Shown piece after piece: positions 9,229 through 18,418 of a stretch of 64,000 nucleotides of DNA. The stretch lies in NCBI GenBank assembly GCA_037045145.1, contig JBAOIA010000012.1:372001-436000 (forward strand), read 5' to 3'. A program made the translations under genes and the position numbers. The notes under the pieces were generated by a model that was not told where the DNA came from, searched no databases, and saw nothing but the letters and a program-made list of their open reading frames with translations. The stretch's first letter is position 1; every line of letters starts with the position of its first letter. Origin of the DNA: Bacteroidia bacterium (lineage in GTDB: Bacteria > Bacteroidota > Bacteroidia > AKYH767-A > OLB10).

Positions 9229-10404
9229 CTATTTTTCTTTCTTACGTCTTTCAATCTCTTGCGTAATCATACTCAATTCGCGACCCATCTGACCACTCAT
9301 ACTGGTATTTTCAGCAGCACGTCTGAATAAATAAGGTAACACAGACACCACAGGTCCATAAGGCACATACTTACAAACGCAATAACCTGCATTGGCAAGA
9401 TTAAAACTGATGTGGTCGCTCATGCCAAGCAGTTGGGAAAACCAAACACGCTCATCAGAATTTGCAATTCCTTTTTCTTCCATGAGTTTTGCGAGTAAGG
9501 CGCTGCTCTCTTCATTGTGTGTGCCTGCACAAACAGCAACCATGTCTATATTATCAATACACAACTTTACTGCTTCGTTGTAGTCATGATCACATGCTGC
9601 TTTATCGGGTTGTATTGGTGAAGGATAACCATTCGTTGTTGCGCGTTCTCTTTCTTTTTCCATATACGCACCACGCACTAATTTATATCCTACTTTGTAA
9701 TTGCCTGAACGGGCTTTTGCAATATTCTCTTTCATAAATGCAACCCTGTCATGACGATAAAGTTGAACGGTATTAAAAATCAGCGTTTTTTCTTTATTGT
9801 ATTTCAACATCATGTCATCAACCATGGTATCAATAGCATCCTGAATCCATGTTTCTTCAGCATCAATAAACAAACGCACACTATTCTCTGCTGCCGTCCT
9901 ACAAATTGATTCAACTCTGGCTTTTAATCTCTGAAATTCTGCTTCTTCAGCTTCAGTAAGTAAAACCTGACTACTGACACGCTCTAACAAATCCATCCTG
10001 CCAACACCGGTAACCTTAAATACTGAAAACGGAATGTTCTTCTTTCCACTTGCATGCTTTACGGTTTTAACAATTTCTGCACAGCTATGATCAAAATCAG
10101 ATTCGTTGTGGTGTCCTTCTACAGAATAATCCAAGATAGAGCCTACTCCAAATTTTCCTAGATTATTTATCGTTTCTGTGCATTGTTCAATGGTTTCTCC
10201 TCCACAAAAATGTTTGTAAATGGTAGCCCTTATCAATGGCTTAATAGGTAAACCCATTTTCAAAACTGCATTGGTGATTCCGGGACCAATTTTTACGAGA
10301 AAGTTAACATTGATGAGCTTGAATAACCAATAGGCTCTTTTAAGATCTGCATCGCTCTTATAAGCAAATGCAACCTTCAGATTGTTGAATGATACGGATG
10401 ACAT
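9229..10404 (-). CDS. Proline dehydrogenase
   Basis: Flavoenzyme of 391 residues that oxidises proline to pyrroline-5-carboxylate, the first step of proline breakdown. It is the single-domain, monofunctional form, lacking the aldehyde dehydrogenase half of PutA. The TIM-barrel signatures are YKLVRGAYMEKERERA in the middle and, near the C-terminus, FSQLLGMSDHISFNLANAG, CKYVPYGPV and PYLFRRAAENTS, which contact FAD and proline. The length matches Bacteroidota and mitochondrial-type ProDH. No P5C dehydrogenase is seen nearby. Confidence 0.93.
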   Translation of the reverse strand: MSSVSFNNLKVAFAYKSDADLKRAYWLFKLINVNFLVKIGPGITNAVLKMGLPIKPLIRATIYKHFCGGETIEQCTETINNLGKFGVGSILDYSVEGHHNESDFDHSCAEIVKTVKHASGKKNIPFSVFKVTGVGRMDLLERVSSQVLLTEAEEAEFQRLKARVESICRTAAENSVRLFIDAEETWIQDAIDTMVDDMMLKYNKEKTLIFNTVQLYRHDRVAFMKENIAKARSGNYKVGYKLVRGAYMEKERERATTNGYPSPIQPDKAACDHDYNEAVKLCIDNIDMVAVCAGTHNEESSALLAKLMEEKGIANSDERVWFSQLLGMSDHISFNLANAGYCVCKYVPYGPVVSVLPYLFRRAAENTSMSGQMGRELSMITQEIERRKKEK

Positions 10405-10605
10405 ATTAAAAATTCTCTGCCAAAGATAGATGAATTAAAATATCCGCTAATCTAATTTCTGTAAGAGGCAAATATGATATTAATCAACAGCTTAACTTTA
10501 TGATTTAACCATACTTTAACCAAATATTAAAATATGCAGGTATCTGCTCCGCAAGAAAGCCTTTACAAAATCAAAATTTCTATTTTGATATGATGGCAGC
10601 ATACC

Positions 10606-11403
10606 TCACTCCATCAGTTCTTTTAATTTCTTTTCCAACTCATCTGGCGAAAGGTTGGCATAAAACGATCCACCTGCAGCAATAGAAATTTGTCCATTTT
10701 CTTCCGAAACTACCAGAGCAATTGCATCACTCTGTTCTGTTATACCCAATGCCGCTCTGTGACGCATTCCATAATTTGCAGGAACGTCCAAACTTTCTGT
10801 TACCGGCAAAACACAGCGTGCTGCACGAATTCTATTGCCACGAATGATGACAGCACCATCATGTAAAGGGCTATTTTTAAAAAAAATACTCTCTAAAAGC
10901 CGTTTGGAAACTTCGGCTTCCATAAAATCACCGGTACCTTCAAACAAATTCAAATCGGTTTTTCTGGTAACAACAATCAAAGCTCCTGTTTTTGTTTTTG
11001 ACATTGAAACGCAGGCACGAACAATGGGCATTACACTTAACTCAACAGGTTGTTGCAGCTTGAAATTTCCATGAAAAAGATTTTTAAAAAAATCGCCACG
11101 GGTGAAAATGGTATTTGAGCCTACAAAAATTAAAAACCTCCGCAGCTCCTGCTGAAAAACAATGATGAGTGCAATGACCCCAACACCAATAAACTGTCCA
11201 AACAATGCACCAAGCAATTGCATATCGAGCACTTTCACAAAAAGCCACCAGAGAAAATATATAGTGAGAATACCAATCAGGATATTCATAGCAACACCAC
11301 CTTTCAGCAAACGATAAAGTTTATACAGCACCCATGCTACAATTAATACATCAATTATATCAAGTAATCTTACTGTTAAAAATCCTATATGAAACAACTC
11401 CAT
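10606..11403 (-). CDS. cdaA: Diadenylate cyclase CdaA (c-di-AMP synthase)
   Basis: Makes cyclic di-AMP from two ATP molecules at the inner membrane. The protein has 265 residues. Three hydrophobic helices fill the first 85 residues, then comes the DAC domain with the ATP-binding motif SPLHDGAVIIRGNRI and the second motif MRHRAALGITEQSDA. Order and length match CdaA/DacA. In many Bacteroidota cdaA lies next to folP, but no folP is seen here. The 200 bases separating it from the proline dehydrogenase gene hold no obvious gene. Confidence 0.93.
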   Translation of the reverse strand: MELFHIGFLTVRLLDIIDVLIVAWVLYKLYRLLKGGVAMNILIGILTIYFLWWLFVKVLDMQLLGALFGQFIGVGVIALIIVFQQELRRFLIFVGSNTIFTRGDFFKNLFHGNFKLQQPVELSVMPIVRACVSMSKTKTGALIVVTRKTDLNLFEGTGDFMEAEVSKRLLESIFFKNSPLHDGAVIIRGNRIRAARCVLPVTESLDVPANYGMRHRAALGITEQSDAIALVVSEENGQISIAAGGSFYANLSPDELEKKLKELME

Positions 11404-11536
11404 GCCTGTAGCTATAGTTACAAATAACAGAAGTTTATTTCAACTTTACAGTTGTTTCATGATTTTTTTCGCACAATGTTGTTGACATTGCATGTTAAAC
11501 CGCTATAACTTTAATTTTAAAAAGTAGAAATCAGAA

Positions 11537-12772
11537 CTACACCTGCAACGCTTTTAACCGCTGCAATAAAGGCGGATGCGAGTAATAAAAGAATACATAC
11601 ATTGGATGCGGGGTAAGGTTTGACAAACTATCTGAACTGAGTTTTTTTAATGCACTTGCTAACGCTTCTGCACTGAATGTTACTCTTGCAAAATTATCCG
11701 CTTCAAATTCATTCTTTCTGGAATAAATATTCATCAGAATTCCTGTAATAAGTGATAAAGGCGAATACAATAAAGTAAACGCTATTAGACTTAATGCCAG
11801 GCTGTAGTCTGTTCCTCCCAAAGCTAATGAAAACCATTCATTATTGATAAAAACAGAAAGTAACCACAACATTAAAGCCGTTTGGAGTATAGAAAATATC
11901 ATTGAAAAAAGTGTATGCTTTTTCTTGTAATGTCCCACTTCATGAGCCAACACAGCAACCAACTCATCTTTCGAATAATTATTTACCAGGGTGTCAAAAA
12001 GTACGATCTTTTTCTTTTTGCCTAATCCACTGAAAAACGCATTTGCTTTTGATGATCGTCTGCTTCCATCCATTACATAGAGGTTTGTAATTTCAAATTT
12101 GTTTTTCTGACAATAATTCTCAATTGCAGTACGCACTTCACCATCAGCCAACGGAGTAAGTTTATTGAACATTGGCAGAATCAACGAAGTGTAAAACATA
12201 TTCAATAATACCATAAAGAAAGCAAAGACTACAAGCATGTAAATCCAAAAATCACTTCCTGTATATTGATAAAACAAAACAAACAAGGCCAATAGACTTC
12301 CACCTAATGCTCCGGCAAGAAAATATCCTTTAATTCTGTCTGAAATAAAGACAGCAAATGTTGTTTTGTTAAATCCATAACGTGCTTCAATTACGAAGGT
12401 GGAATAAAGAGAAAACGGTATGCTTATTAAATCACTGAAGAGTGCAAAAATTCCAAAAAACAGCAAAGTGGACCATAACAAATCTGTAGTAATACCATGT
12501 GTCCAGCCATCAAGCCAACCATAACCACCATAAATCAGAAAAAAGAATGATATGATAAACATGACTGTTTCACTAAGCATCCCAAAGCGGCTTTTCTCAT
12601 GTTCATATTGTTGTGATTTTCTATACCTTTCTTCATCATAAAATTGTTTCAGTTCATCCGGTTGCTTTTCTGATAAATTTAATAAATTTAAAATAGACAA
12701 ACTCATACTCAACAGATAATTCAGCACCAGTATTGACGCAATTACCCACAACAATAGTTCTTTTAATTCCAT
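11537..12772 (-). CDS. M48 family (Ste24-type) membrane zinc endopeptidase
   Basis: Integral-membrane metalloprotease of 411 residues. The zinc-binding HExxH motif is VAVLAHEVGHYKKKH (around residue 270), and the third zinc ligand is in NEFEADNFA further downstream. About seven hydrophobic segments surround the active site, as in CAAX protease Ste24 and HtpX relatives. In bacteria such enzymes take part in membrane-protein quality control. The gene overlaps the start-side neighbour (the PagL-like gene) by ten bases, so the two are probably translated together. Confidence 0.9.
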   Translation of the reverse strand: MELKELLLWVIASILVLNYLLSMSLSILNLLNLSEKQPDELKQFYDEERYRKSQQYEHEKSRFGMLSETVMFIISFFFLIYGGYGWLDGWTHGITTDLLWSTLLFFGIFALFSDLISIPFSLYSTFVIEARYGFNKTTFAVFISDRIKGYFLAGALGGSLLALFVLFYQYTGSDFWIYMLVVFAFFMVLLNMFYTSLILPMFNKLTPLADGEVRTAIENYCQKNKFEITNLYVMDGSRRSSKANAFFSGLGKKKKIVLFDTLVNNYSKDELVAVLAHEVGHYKKKHTLFSMIFSILQTALMLWLLSVFINNEWFSLALGGTDYSLALSLIAFTLLYSPLSLITGILMNIYSRKNEFEADNFARVTFSAEALASALKKLSSDSLSNLTPHPMYVFFYYSHPPLLQRLKALQV

Positions 12773-13881
12773 GCTTTTTTATTAAAATTATATCCTATCC
12801 CCCACTCTATAAAATCGGCTCTTGCAATATGTGTTTTCAAGTTGATGCAAGCAAACATTCCATCATAAATGCGGTAACGCATACCTAATCTGTTGTAGAA
12901 CAAGCCATCTTTCTTCCAATCATTTTTTGCATAAACACCCATTTGCAGTATAACAGAAAAATCTGAAAAAATAATCTCATACGCTCCTGCAACACCTCCA
13001 CGAAAATTTGACCACGTACCTTGTGTTTTCATGTCTTCATATTCAAGTCTGTAATTAATAGTCGGGTCATAAAACATATCAACGCTTATGCCTGCCGCTG
13101 ATTTAGGGCTGTACTGTCTTAAAAATGCTGGAGAAAGCGTCCATGCATACCAGGTGCGTCCCGCTAGAGGATAAACCTGTTTAAATGCCCATGCTCCAAA
13201 AATCGTGAATCGGTTTCTATTTTCAAATGGCAGAGACTCTTGCTTGATAATACTTTTTGGCTCACCAAAAGAATGGCTGTAATGTAGTTGTGTCGAGATT
13301 AAATTAATACCGAGGTTTGGCATTGCTGTACTTCCATTTGAAAAATGCGTCAGCCCTATGGCAGGAGCTATTCTATCTCGTTTAGTAAACCAAAACTCCG
13401 AGTGAAGGTTAAATGCAATAACAGCATTCAGATGTGAGCCAATAGCTACGTTCTGATAATTTTCATTTCTGTTATAAGGTTTTGTAACATATCCCAATCC
13501 CCATCCAAATTGAAAATGCAGAAATGGCTTTTCTGACCTGCCGAGTGGAATGTCAATGTATGGATATACTACATGACCATAACCTAACTGTTCTTTATTT
13601 CCCAAACCAAAAAAACCATATTTAACTCCTGTTTCAGGAAAATGAAAATGTTGCTGCCATGTCCGCTTGCCATCTGCCTGATGTGATAATGTAATCATCA
13701 TACCACCAAGATGGCTATGCTGCAGTGGTTGAACAGAAGGCCGGTGAGCCATTACAAAACCATAATGCCCCTCTGCGCCAAGTATCCACGTACCATGTGT
13801 GACTTGCTGCCCTTGTACAGCAACAGTCATCATGAGTAAAAATAGTGTGGACAGAAAACTAATGCCTTCTTTATGAATCAT
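12763..13881 (-). CDS. PagL-like acyloxyacyl hydrolase / lipid A deacylase, outer membrane
   Basis: Protein of 372 residues with a signal peptide (residues about 8-24, ending VQGQQ), aromatic beta-strand-rich sequence and the PagL active-site region APAIGLTHFSNGSTAMPN. There the His-Ser pair (HFSNG) corresponds to the HxSN catalytic signature of lipid A 3-O-deacylases. It is longer than classical PagL (about 170 residues), with roughly 150 extra C-terminal residues of barrel-like sequence, as is usual in Bacteroidota. It probably trims an acyl chain from lipid A in the outer membrane. It starts head-to-head with mazG, with about 27 bases between the preferred starts. Confidence 0.78.
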   Translation of the reverse strand: MIHKEGISFLSTLFLLMMTVAVQGQQVTHGTWILGAEGHYGFVMAHRPSVQPLQHSHLGGMMITLSHQADGKRTWQQHFHFPETGVKYGFFGLGNKEQLGYGHVVYPYIDIPLGRSEKPFLHFQFGWGLGYVTKPYNRNENYQNVAIGSHLNAVIAFNLHSEFWFTKRDRIAPAIGLTHFSNGSTAMPNLGINLISTQLHYSHSFGEPKSIIKQESLPFENRNRFTIFGAWAFKQVYPLAGRTWYAWTLSPAFLRQYSPKSAAGISVDMFYDPTINYRLEYEDMKTQGTWSNFRGGVAGAYEIIFSDFSVILQMGVYAKNDWKKDGLFYNRLGMRYRIYDGMFACINLKTHIARADFIEWGIGYNFNKKAWN

Positions 13882-13908
13882 ACCTTTGCAAAGAAAATGC
13901 TTTTAACA

Positions 13909-14694
13909 ATGGAAGAAAAATTAAATGCCTTTAAAAGAATTTGTACCATCATGGACGAACTGCGTACACAATGCCCATGGGATAAAAAGCAAACTATTGA
14001 GTCGCTACGGCATCTCACCATTGAAGAGGTTTATGAATTGAGTGATGCCATCTTAGACAACAATTTGGAAGAGGTTAAAAAAGAATTGGGCGACATTATG
14101 CTGCATCTGATTTTTTATTCGCGCATAGCTGAAGAAAAAAACTTATTTAACATTGCTGATGTAATTAATACAGAATGTGAAAAATTAATTTCGCGTCATC
14201 CACATATTTATCCTGCTGCCGATGGACAAAAAATTGCTGTTGCCGATGAAGAAGAAGTAAAACGTAACTGGGAAAAGTTAAAAATGAAAGAAGGTAAGGA
14301 ATCTGTATTAGAAGGAGTGCCACGCTCATTACCCAGTATGGTAAAAGCCCAACGCATCCAGGAGAAAGCTCGGGGTGCAGGTTTCGACTGGGAAAAACCC
14401 GAGCAGGTGTGGGAAAAAGTTGAAGAAGAGTTCAACGAATTTCAGGAAGCAGTGTCTCGCAAAGACCAAAAAGAAATGTCTGCCGAATTAGGAGATGTTT
14501 TATTCGCCTTAATCAATTACGCACGTTTTCACAACTTGAATCCTGATGAGGCATTAGAGCGCACTAACAGAAAATTTATTTCACGTTTCAGGTATATGGA
14601 AGAAAAGGTTAAGGAATCAGGAAAAACGTTACATGAACTATCGTTGGCGCAAATGGATGTTTTTTGGAACCAGGCCAAAACCACTGAAATCTGA
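13909..14694 (+). CDS. mazG: Nucleoside triphosphate pyrophosphohydrolase MazG
   Basis: House-cleaning enzyme that hydrolyses (d)NTPs to NMP and pyrophosphate. It carries two MazG domains in 261 residues. The first begins CPWDKKQTIESLRHLTIEE, with the metal-binding ELSDAI and ELGDIM acidic helices. The second begins GFDWEKPEQVWEKVEEE and continues to AELGDVLFALINYARF. The frame is open to an ATG at 13873, but ATG 13909 (MEEKLNAFKRI) matches the usual N-terminus, and the longer start would overlap the divergent PagL-like gene. The stop overlaps trmD by one base. Confidence 0.93.
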   Translation: MEEKLNAFKRICTIMDELRTQCPWDKKQTIESLRHLTIEEVYELSDAILDNNLEEVKKELGDIMLHLIFYSRIAEEKNLFNIADVINTECEKLISRHPHIYPAADGQKIAVADEEEVKRNWEKLKMKEGKESVLEGVPRSLPSMVKAQRIQEKARGAGFDWEKPEQVWEKVEEEFNEFQEAVSRKDQKEMSAELGDVLFALINYARFHNLNPDEALERTNRKFISRFRYMEEKVKESGKTLHELSLAQMDVFWNQAKTTEI

Positions 14695-15383
14695 TGATGC
14701 ACATTGATATTATAACAGTACATCCCGGTTTGCTTGAAGGCCCTTTCAGTCATTCTATTCTTAAAAGAGCCATTCAGAAAAATCTTGTTGAAATAAATAT
14801 CATTAACCTTCGCGACTATGCCACCAACAAACATAAAAGCGTTGACGACTATGCCTTTGGCGGTGGTGCCGGAATGGTGATGATGATAGAACCTATTGAC
14901 CACTGTATTGCAGACCTTAAATCAAAAAGAACTTATGACGAAGTCATCTATATGTCACCCGATGGCGAACAACTTAACCAGGGAATGAGCAATAGCCTGT
15001 CGCTGAAAAAAAACATCATCATCCTTTGTGGTCATTACAAAGGTGTTGATGAAAGAGTGCGGCAGCATCTTATTACACGCGAAATTTCTGTGGGCGACTA
15101 TGTTCTTTCAGGTGGTGAACTACCCGCAGCTGTACTATGTGATAGTATCATCAGAATTATTCCGGGAGTATTAAATGATGAAACCTCGGCCCTGTCTGAC
15201 TCTTTTCAGGATAACCTGCTGGCACCACCTGTTTATACCCGACCGGCAAATTACAAAGGCTGGGATGTTCCTGAAGTTCTTTTATCCGGTAATGAAAGCC
15301 TTATTAATGAATGGCGGCACCTACAAAGCCTGGAACGTACCCAAATAAGAAGACCGGACTTATCTGACAACAACAGCAAATAA
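14694..15383 (+). CDS. trmD: tRNA (guanine-37-N1)-methyltransferase TrmD
   Basis: SPOUT-class methyltransferase that makes m1G37 in tRNAs reading CNN-type codons and prevents frameshifting. It has 229 residues. Signatures are DDYAFGGGAGMVMM, LCGHYKGVDERV and SVGDYVLSGGELPA, which forms the trefoil-knot SAM site, followed by PPVYTRP and the C-terminal helical domain. It is translationally coupled to mazG through a TGATG overlap, and rplS follows after 125 bases, the common trmD-rplS neighbourhood. Confidence 0.96.
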   Translation: MMHIDIITVHPGLLEGPFSHSILKRAIQKNLVEINIINLRDYATNKHKSVDDYAFGGGAGMVMMIEPIDHCIADLKSKRTYDEVIYMSPDGEQLNQGMSNSLSLKKNIIILCGHYKGVDERVRQHLITREISVGDYVLSGGELPAAVLCDSIIRIIPGVLNDETSALSDSFQDNLLAPPVYTRPANYKGWDVPEVLLSGNESLINEWRHLQSLERTQIRRPDLSDNNSK

Positions 15384-15463
15384 CTGTTTTTCAATAAAAT
15401 GCGGTTTTTTAAATAAATTTTAAAAAGTTAGGAGAAATCTTATTTCCCTAAAGCTTTTTTTAC

Positions 15464-15471
15464 TATTATTG
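15464..15471 (+). promoter_or_regulatory. Possible -7 promoter box ahead of rplS
   Basis: The octamer TATTATTG differs by one base from the Bacteroidota -7 consensus TAnnTTTG. It sits about 38 bases before the rplS start. No clear TTG -33 element is visible at the usual distance, so this is weak. Confidence 0.3.
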
Positions 15472-15508
15472 CACTCCCAAAATTTATCATCATCAAAACA
15501 TTAAAGCG

Positions 15509-15880
15509 ATGGATTTAGTTAAATTAGCAGAAAAACAGTTAATACCGGTAAAAGATACTCCGGATTTCAAAGCTGGTGATACCATTACCGTTTTCTATAA
15601 AATTATTGAAGGTAATAAAGAGCGCGAGCAGCAGTTTCAAGGCGTAGTTATTCAACGTAAAGGACATGGAGCTACACAAACATTTACCGTTCGTAAAATT
15701 TCTAATGGTGTAGGTGTTGAACGTATTTTTCCACTGTACAGCCCTAAAATTACTAAAATTGATGTAAACAAACGCGGTGTTGTTCGTAGAGCAAGAATCT
15801 ATTACCTGCGTAATGTTTCAGGTAAGGCTGCACGTATTGAAGAAAAAATTGTTAAGACAGCTGAGACCAAGAAAAAATAA
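15509..15880 (+). CDS. rplS: 50S ribosomal protein L19
   Basis: Large-subunit protein at the 30S/50S interface. It has 123 residues, with the L19 signatures GDTITVFYKIIEGNKER and FQGVVIQRKGHGATQTFTV. VERIFPLYSPKI and VVRRARIYYLR follow, with a lysine-rich C-terminal extension. The length is standard for Bacteroidota. A strong intrinsic terminator follows within 25 bases, and a 125-base gap separates it from trmD, so it can be expressed on its own. Confidence 0.97.
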   Translation: MDLVKLAEKQLIPVKDTPDFKAGDTITVFYKIIEGNKEREQQFQGVVIQRKGHGATQTFTVRKISNGVGVERIFPLYSPKITKIDVNKRGVVRRARIYYLRNVSGKAARIEEKIVKTAETKKK

Positions 15881-15903
15881 AAAAGTTTCATTTTGATTTG
15901 TAG

Positions 15904-15935
15904 AAAAAGCCTCGTCAATAAGCGAGGCTTTTTTT
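15904..15935 (+). terminator. Intrinsic terminator after rplS
   Basis: The stem AAAAAGCCTCG pairs with CGAGGCTTTTT around an 8-base loop and ends in seven T residues. It lies 24 bases after the rplS stop. The rest of the gap up to 16142 shows no gene or clear structure. Confidence 0.9.
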
Positions 15936-16142
15936 GTGCCTGCCTTTTCAACGATGGAGAAAAGGCTCTTATATTCCTTAGGTTAAAGCACAAGGTTATC
16001 TGCAATACGTAATAACAATTCTGAATTATCAAATTATCTCCTTACCTAATTCTTCATCAACACTGTCAACAGTGGATAGCCATCACTTAAAAAACTATTT
16101 TCAGTAGTTGTTGTTTATCCGTCAAAATAATATTTAAAAAAA

Positions 16143-16856
16143 ATGGTAATTGAAATCTGGAGCGACATTATGTGCCCCTTTTGCTACATCGGCAAACGTC
16201 ACTATGAAAATGCATTAAAACAATTTGCAGGCAAGAATAATATAGAGTTGAAATGGAAAAGCTATTTGCTAGATCCTGAAACTCCACTGGAATTTGAGAA
16301 ACCACTTAATGTTTATGAATATCTGGCCGAAAGAAAAGGCATCAGCCTTGCACAGTCGGTAAAAATGCATGAACATGTGGTTGCCATGGCCAAACAAGCA
16401 GGACTGGATTATCAACTAGACAAATTAGTAGTTGCCAATATGGTCAAGGCACATCGTGTTATTCAATTTTCAAAAAAGAAAGGACTTGCCGACCGGGTTG
16501 AAGAAAATATGTTTAACGCTTATTTTACCGAGGGAAAAAACCTTGCTGATGATGCTGAATTAATTGCTATTGGCATTGCATCAGGATTAACTAAAGAAGA
16601 GGTTACAACAGCATTGGCAGACGACCTTTATGCTTATGAAGTAGATCAGGATATTCAGGAAGCAAGAGCAATCGGTGTAACCGGAGTTCCTTTTTTTGTT
16701 TTCAACAGAAAGTACGCTATTTCAGGTGCGCAACCAACAGAAGTATTTCTCGACACATTGAACAAATCTTACAGTGAATGGCTTGAAACTAATCCGCAAT
16801 CCGGTTTACAAATAACCTCTGGAGAAAGTTGCAGTACTGATGGTTGTGACTCATAA
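16143..16856 (+). CDS. FrnE-like DsbA family oxidoreductase
   Basis: Thioredoxin-fold protein of 237 residues without a signal peptide. The redox motif is near the N-terminus as SDIMCPFCYIGKRHYE (CPFC, about residues 11-14). GVTGVPFFVFNRKYAISGAQ near residue 185 supplies the cis-proline loop and the typical FrnE ending. A second cysteine pair is in the C-terminal tail (ESCSTDGCDS), as in FrnE, where tail cysteines exchange with the active site. It is probably cytoplasmic and linked to oxidative-stress handling of disulfides. It converges with the GT2 gene. Confidence 0.9.
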   Translation: MVIEIWSDIMCPFCYIGKRHYENALKQFAGKNNIELKWKSYLLDPETPLEFEKPLNVYEYLAERKGISLAQSVKMHEHVVAMAKQAGLDYQLDKLVVANMVKAHRVIQFSKKKGLADRVEENMFNAYFTEGKNLADDAELIAIGIASGLTKEEVTTALADDLYAYEVDQDIQEARAIGVTGVPFFVFNRKYAISGAQPTEVFLDTLNKSYSEWLETNPQSGLQITSGESCSTDGCDS

Positions 16857-16873
16857 AACTTTTCTTTATGCTA

Positions 16874-17803
16874 TCATGATTGTATGTTGGTATCTTGCAC
16901 AACATATAATGGTCTGTTTCTGATATTGGCACTCATGCGGCTGATGTATTCTCCAATGATTCCAATACAAATAAGTTGTACCCCTCCAAGAAATAAGACA
17001 GCAATCATTATAGATGTCCATCCCTGCACATAATCTTTAATGATAAAGCGTGAGTAAAGTGCATACAATATCCAGATAAAAGAAATAAAAGAAACTACAA
17101 AGCCACTGGCAGTAGCAAATTTTAATGGAGCTGTTGAAAATGAGGTAATCCCATCAATAGCAAAACGCATCATTTTTCTGTAGGTATAACCTGTTTCGCC
17201 AGCATGCCGCTCTTTGCGGTCGTATTCTACAAAGGTTTGCCTGAAACCAATCCAGGGTATTTGTCCACGCAAATATTTCTGTTGCTCAGGCATGTGTTTA
17301 AGCACATCAACGATTTTACGATCCATAATGCGGAAATCTCCGGTGTCAACAGGAATTTCTACAGAGGTAATTCGGGCAAGTATTCTATAAAAAATTTTTG
17401 CTGTAAATTTTTTTATAAAGTTTTCGCCATCTCTGCTTTTCCGTTTTGCATAAACAACCTCAAATCCCTCTTTCATTTTTTGATACATTTCCTGAATCAA
17501 CTCCGGTGGGTCTTGCAAGTCGGCATCAATAATGGCTACAGCATTTCCGGTACAAAAATCCAGTCCTGCACTAACAGCAATTTGATGTCCAAAGTTGCGG
17601 CTGAAGTTTATATAGTAAACATGTTGGTCATTTGCAGCAAGTGCCTTTACCATTGAAAGGCTATTGTCGCGGCTGCCATCATTAATAAATATAAGTTCAT
17701 AACTGTTGCTGATTTTTGAAACAACAGAAGTGAGACTTTCATGTAACAGATGGATGTTGTTCTCTTCATTATAAATAGGAATAATAATCGAAATATCTTT
17801 CAT
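16874..17803 (-). CDS. GT2 glycosyltransferase with C-terminal membrane helices (DPM/GtrB-like)
   Basis: Protein of 309 residues similar to enzymes that move a sugar from a nucleotide donor to polyprenyl phosphate. The GT-A domain reads ISIIIPIYNEENNIHLL, then FINDGSRDNSL, and the metal-binding segment AIIDADLQDPPELI. The C-terminus has two transmembrane helices, as in GtrB/DPMS members. The frame opens earlier at 17890, but the ATG at 17803 (MKDISIII) starts exactly at the first strand of the fold and avoids overlap with miaE. It may feed lipid-linked sugars to envelope glycans. The acceptor is unknown. Confidence 0.88.
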   Translation of the reverse strand: MKDISIIIPIYNEENNIHLLHESLTSVVSKISNSYELIFINDGSRDNSLSMVKALAANDQHVYYINFSRNFGHQIAVSAGLDFCTGNAVAIIDADLQDPPELIQEMYQKMKEGFEVVYAKRKSRDGENFIKKFTAKIFYRILARITSVEIPVDTGDFRIMDRKIVDVLKHMPEQQKYLRGQIPWIGFRQTFVEYDRKERHAGETGYTYRKMMRFAIDGITSFSTAPLKFATASGFVVSFISFIWILYALYSRFIIKDYVQGWTSIMIAVLFLGGVQLICIGIIGEYISRMSANIRNRPLYVVQDTNIQS

Positions 17804-17831
17804 AACACTGTTTGTCTTACTTTCATTTAAA

Positions 17832-18413
17832 TTAACCGTGCACAGTCTCCTTCTTACCAAATTGAGCAATAATCTCTGCCTCAAATGCAAGATATTCCTC
17901 CCAACGTTTTTCTACATCATCATCTGTTGCATGCTCTCTTGCAAAGTTTATAAATGTTGTGTAGTGATTGGCTTCACTTATCATCAACTCCCGATAAAAT
18001 GCGGCAAGGTCATTGTCTTTTATGTTTTCACTTAGCACTTTGAATCTTTCGCAACTGCGTGCTTCTATCATTGCGGCAAAAAGCAGATGGTCAACCATTC
18101 GCTGGTTACGGGTTCCTCCTTTGCGCTGAAACTGATAAATACGGTTCACATAATCATCTTTTCTCTCGGGACCCAAAGTCCAGCCACGCTGTTCCATTTT
18201 CTCAACCACCATTCTGAAATGCTCCATTTCTTCTCTGGCAATATCACATAATACTTTCACCATTTCTGTATATTCCGGAAAACGAACAATCAGGGATATG
18301 GCATTGCTTGCAGCCTTCTGCTCACACCAGGCATGGTCAGTAAGAATTTCAGGAATATTTGTCTCAACTATATTTACCCATCGTGGGTCTGTTGGTAATT
18401 TAAGTTTAAACAT
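17832..18413 (-). CDS. miaE: tRNA-(ms2io6A)-hydroxylase MiaE
   Basis: Diiron monooxygenase that hydroxylates the isopentenyl group of ms2i6A37 in tRNAs. It has 193 residues in a ferritin-like four-helix bundle. Iron ligands are visible as DHAWCEQKAAS, REEMEHFRMVVEKM, AAMIEARSCERF and SEANHYTTF, giving the two ExxH-type pairs. The sequence RKDDYVNRIYQFQRKGG is typical of the family. Hydroxylation needs oxygen, so the gene fits an aerobic or facultative host. It lies between the OstA-like gene (five bases upstream) and the GT2 gene. Confidence 0.93.
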   Translation of the reverse strand: MFKLKLPTDPRWVNIVETNIPEILTDHAWCEQKAASNAISLIVRFPEYTEMVKVLCDIAREEMEHFRMVVEKMEQRGWTLGPERKDDYVNRIYQFQRKGGTRNQRMVDHLLFAAMIEARSCERFKVLSENIKDNDLAAFYRELMISEANHYTTFINFAREHATDDDVEKRWEEYLAFEAEIIAQFGKKETVHG

Positions 18414-18418
18414 TTGTA

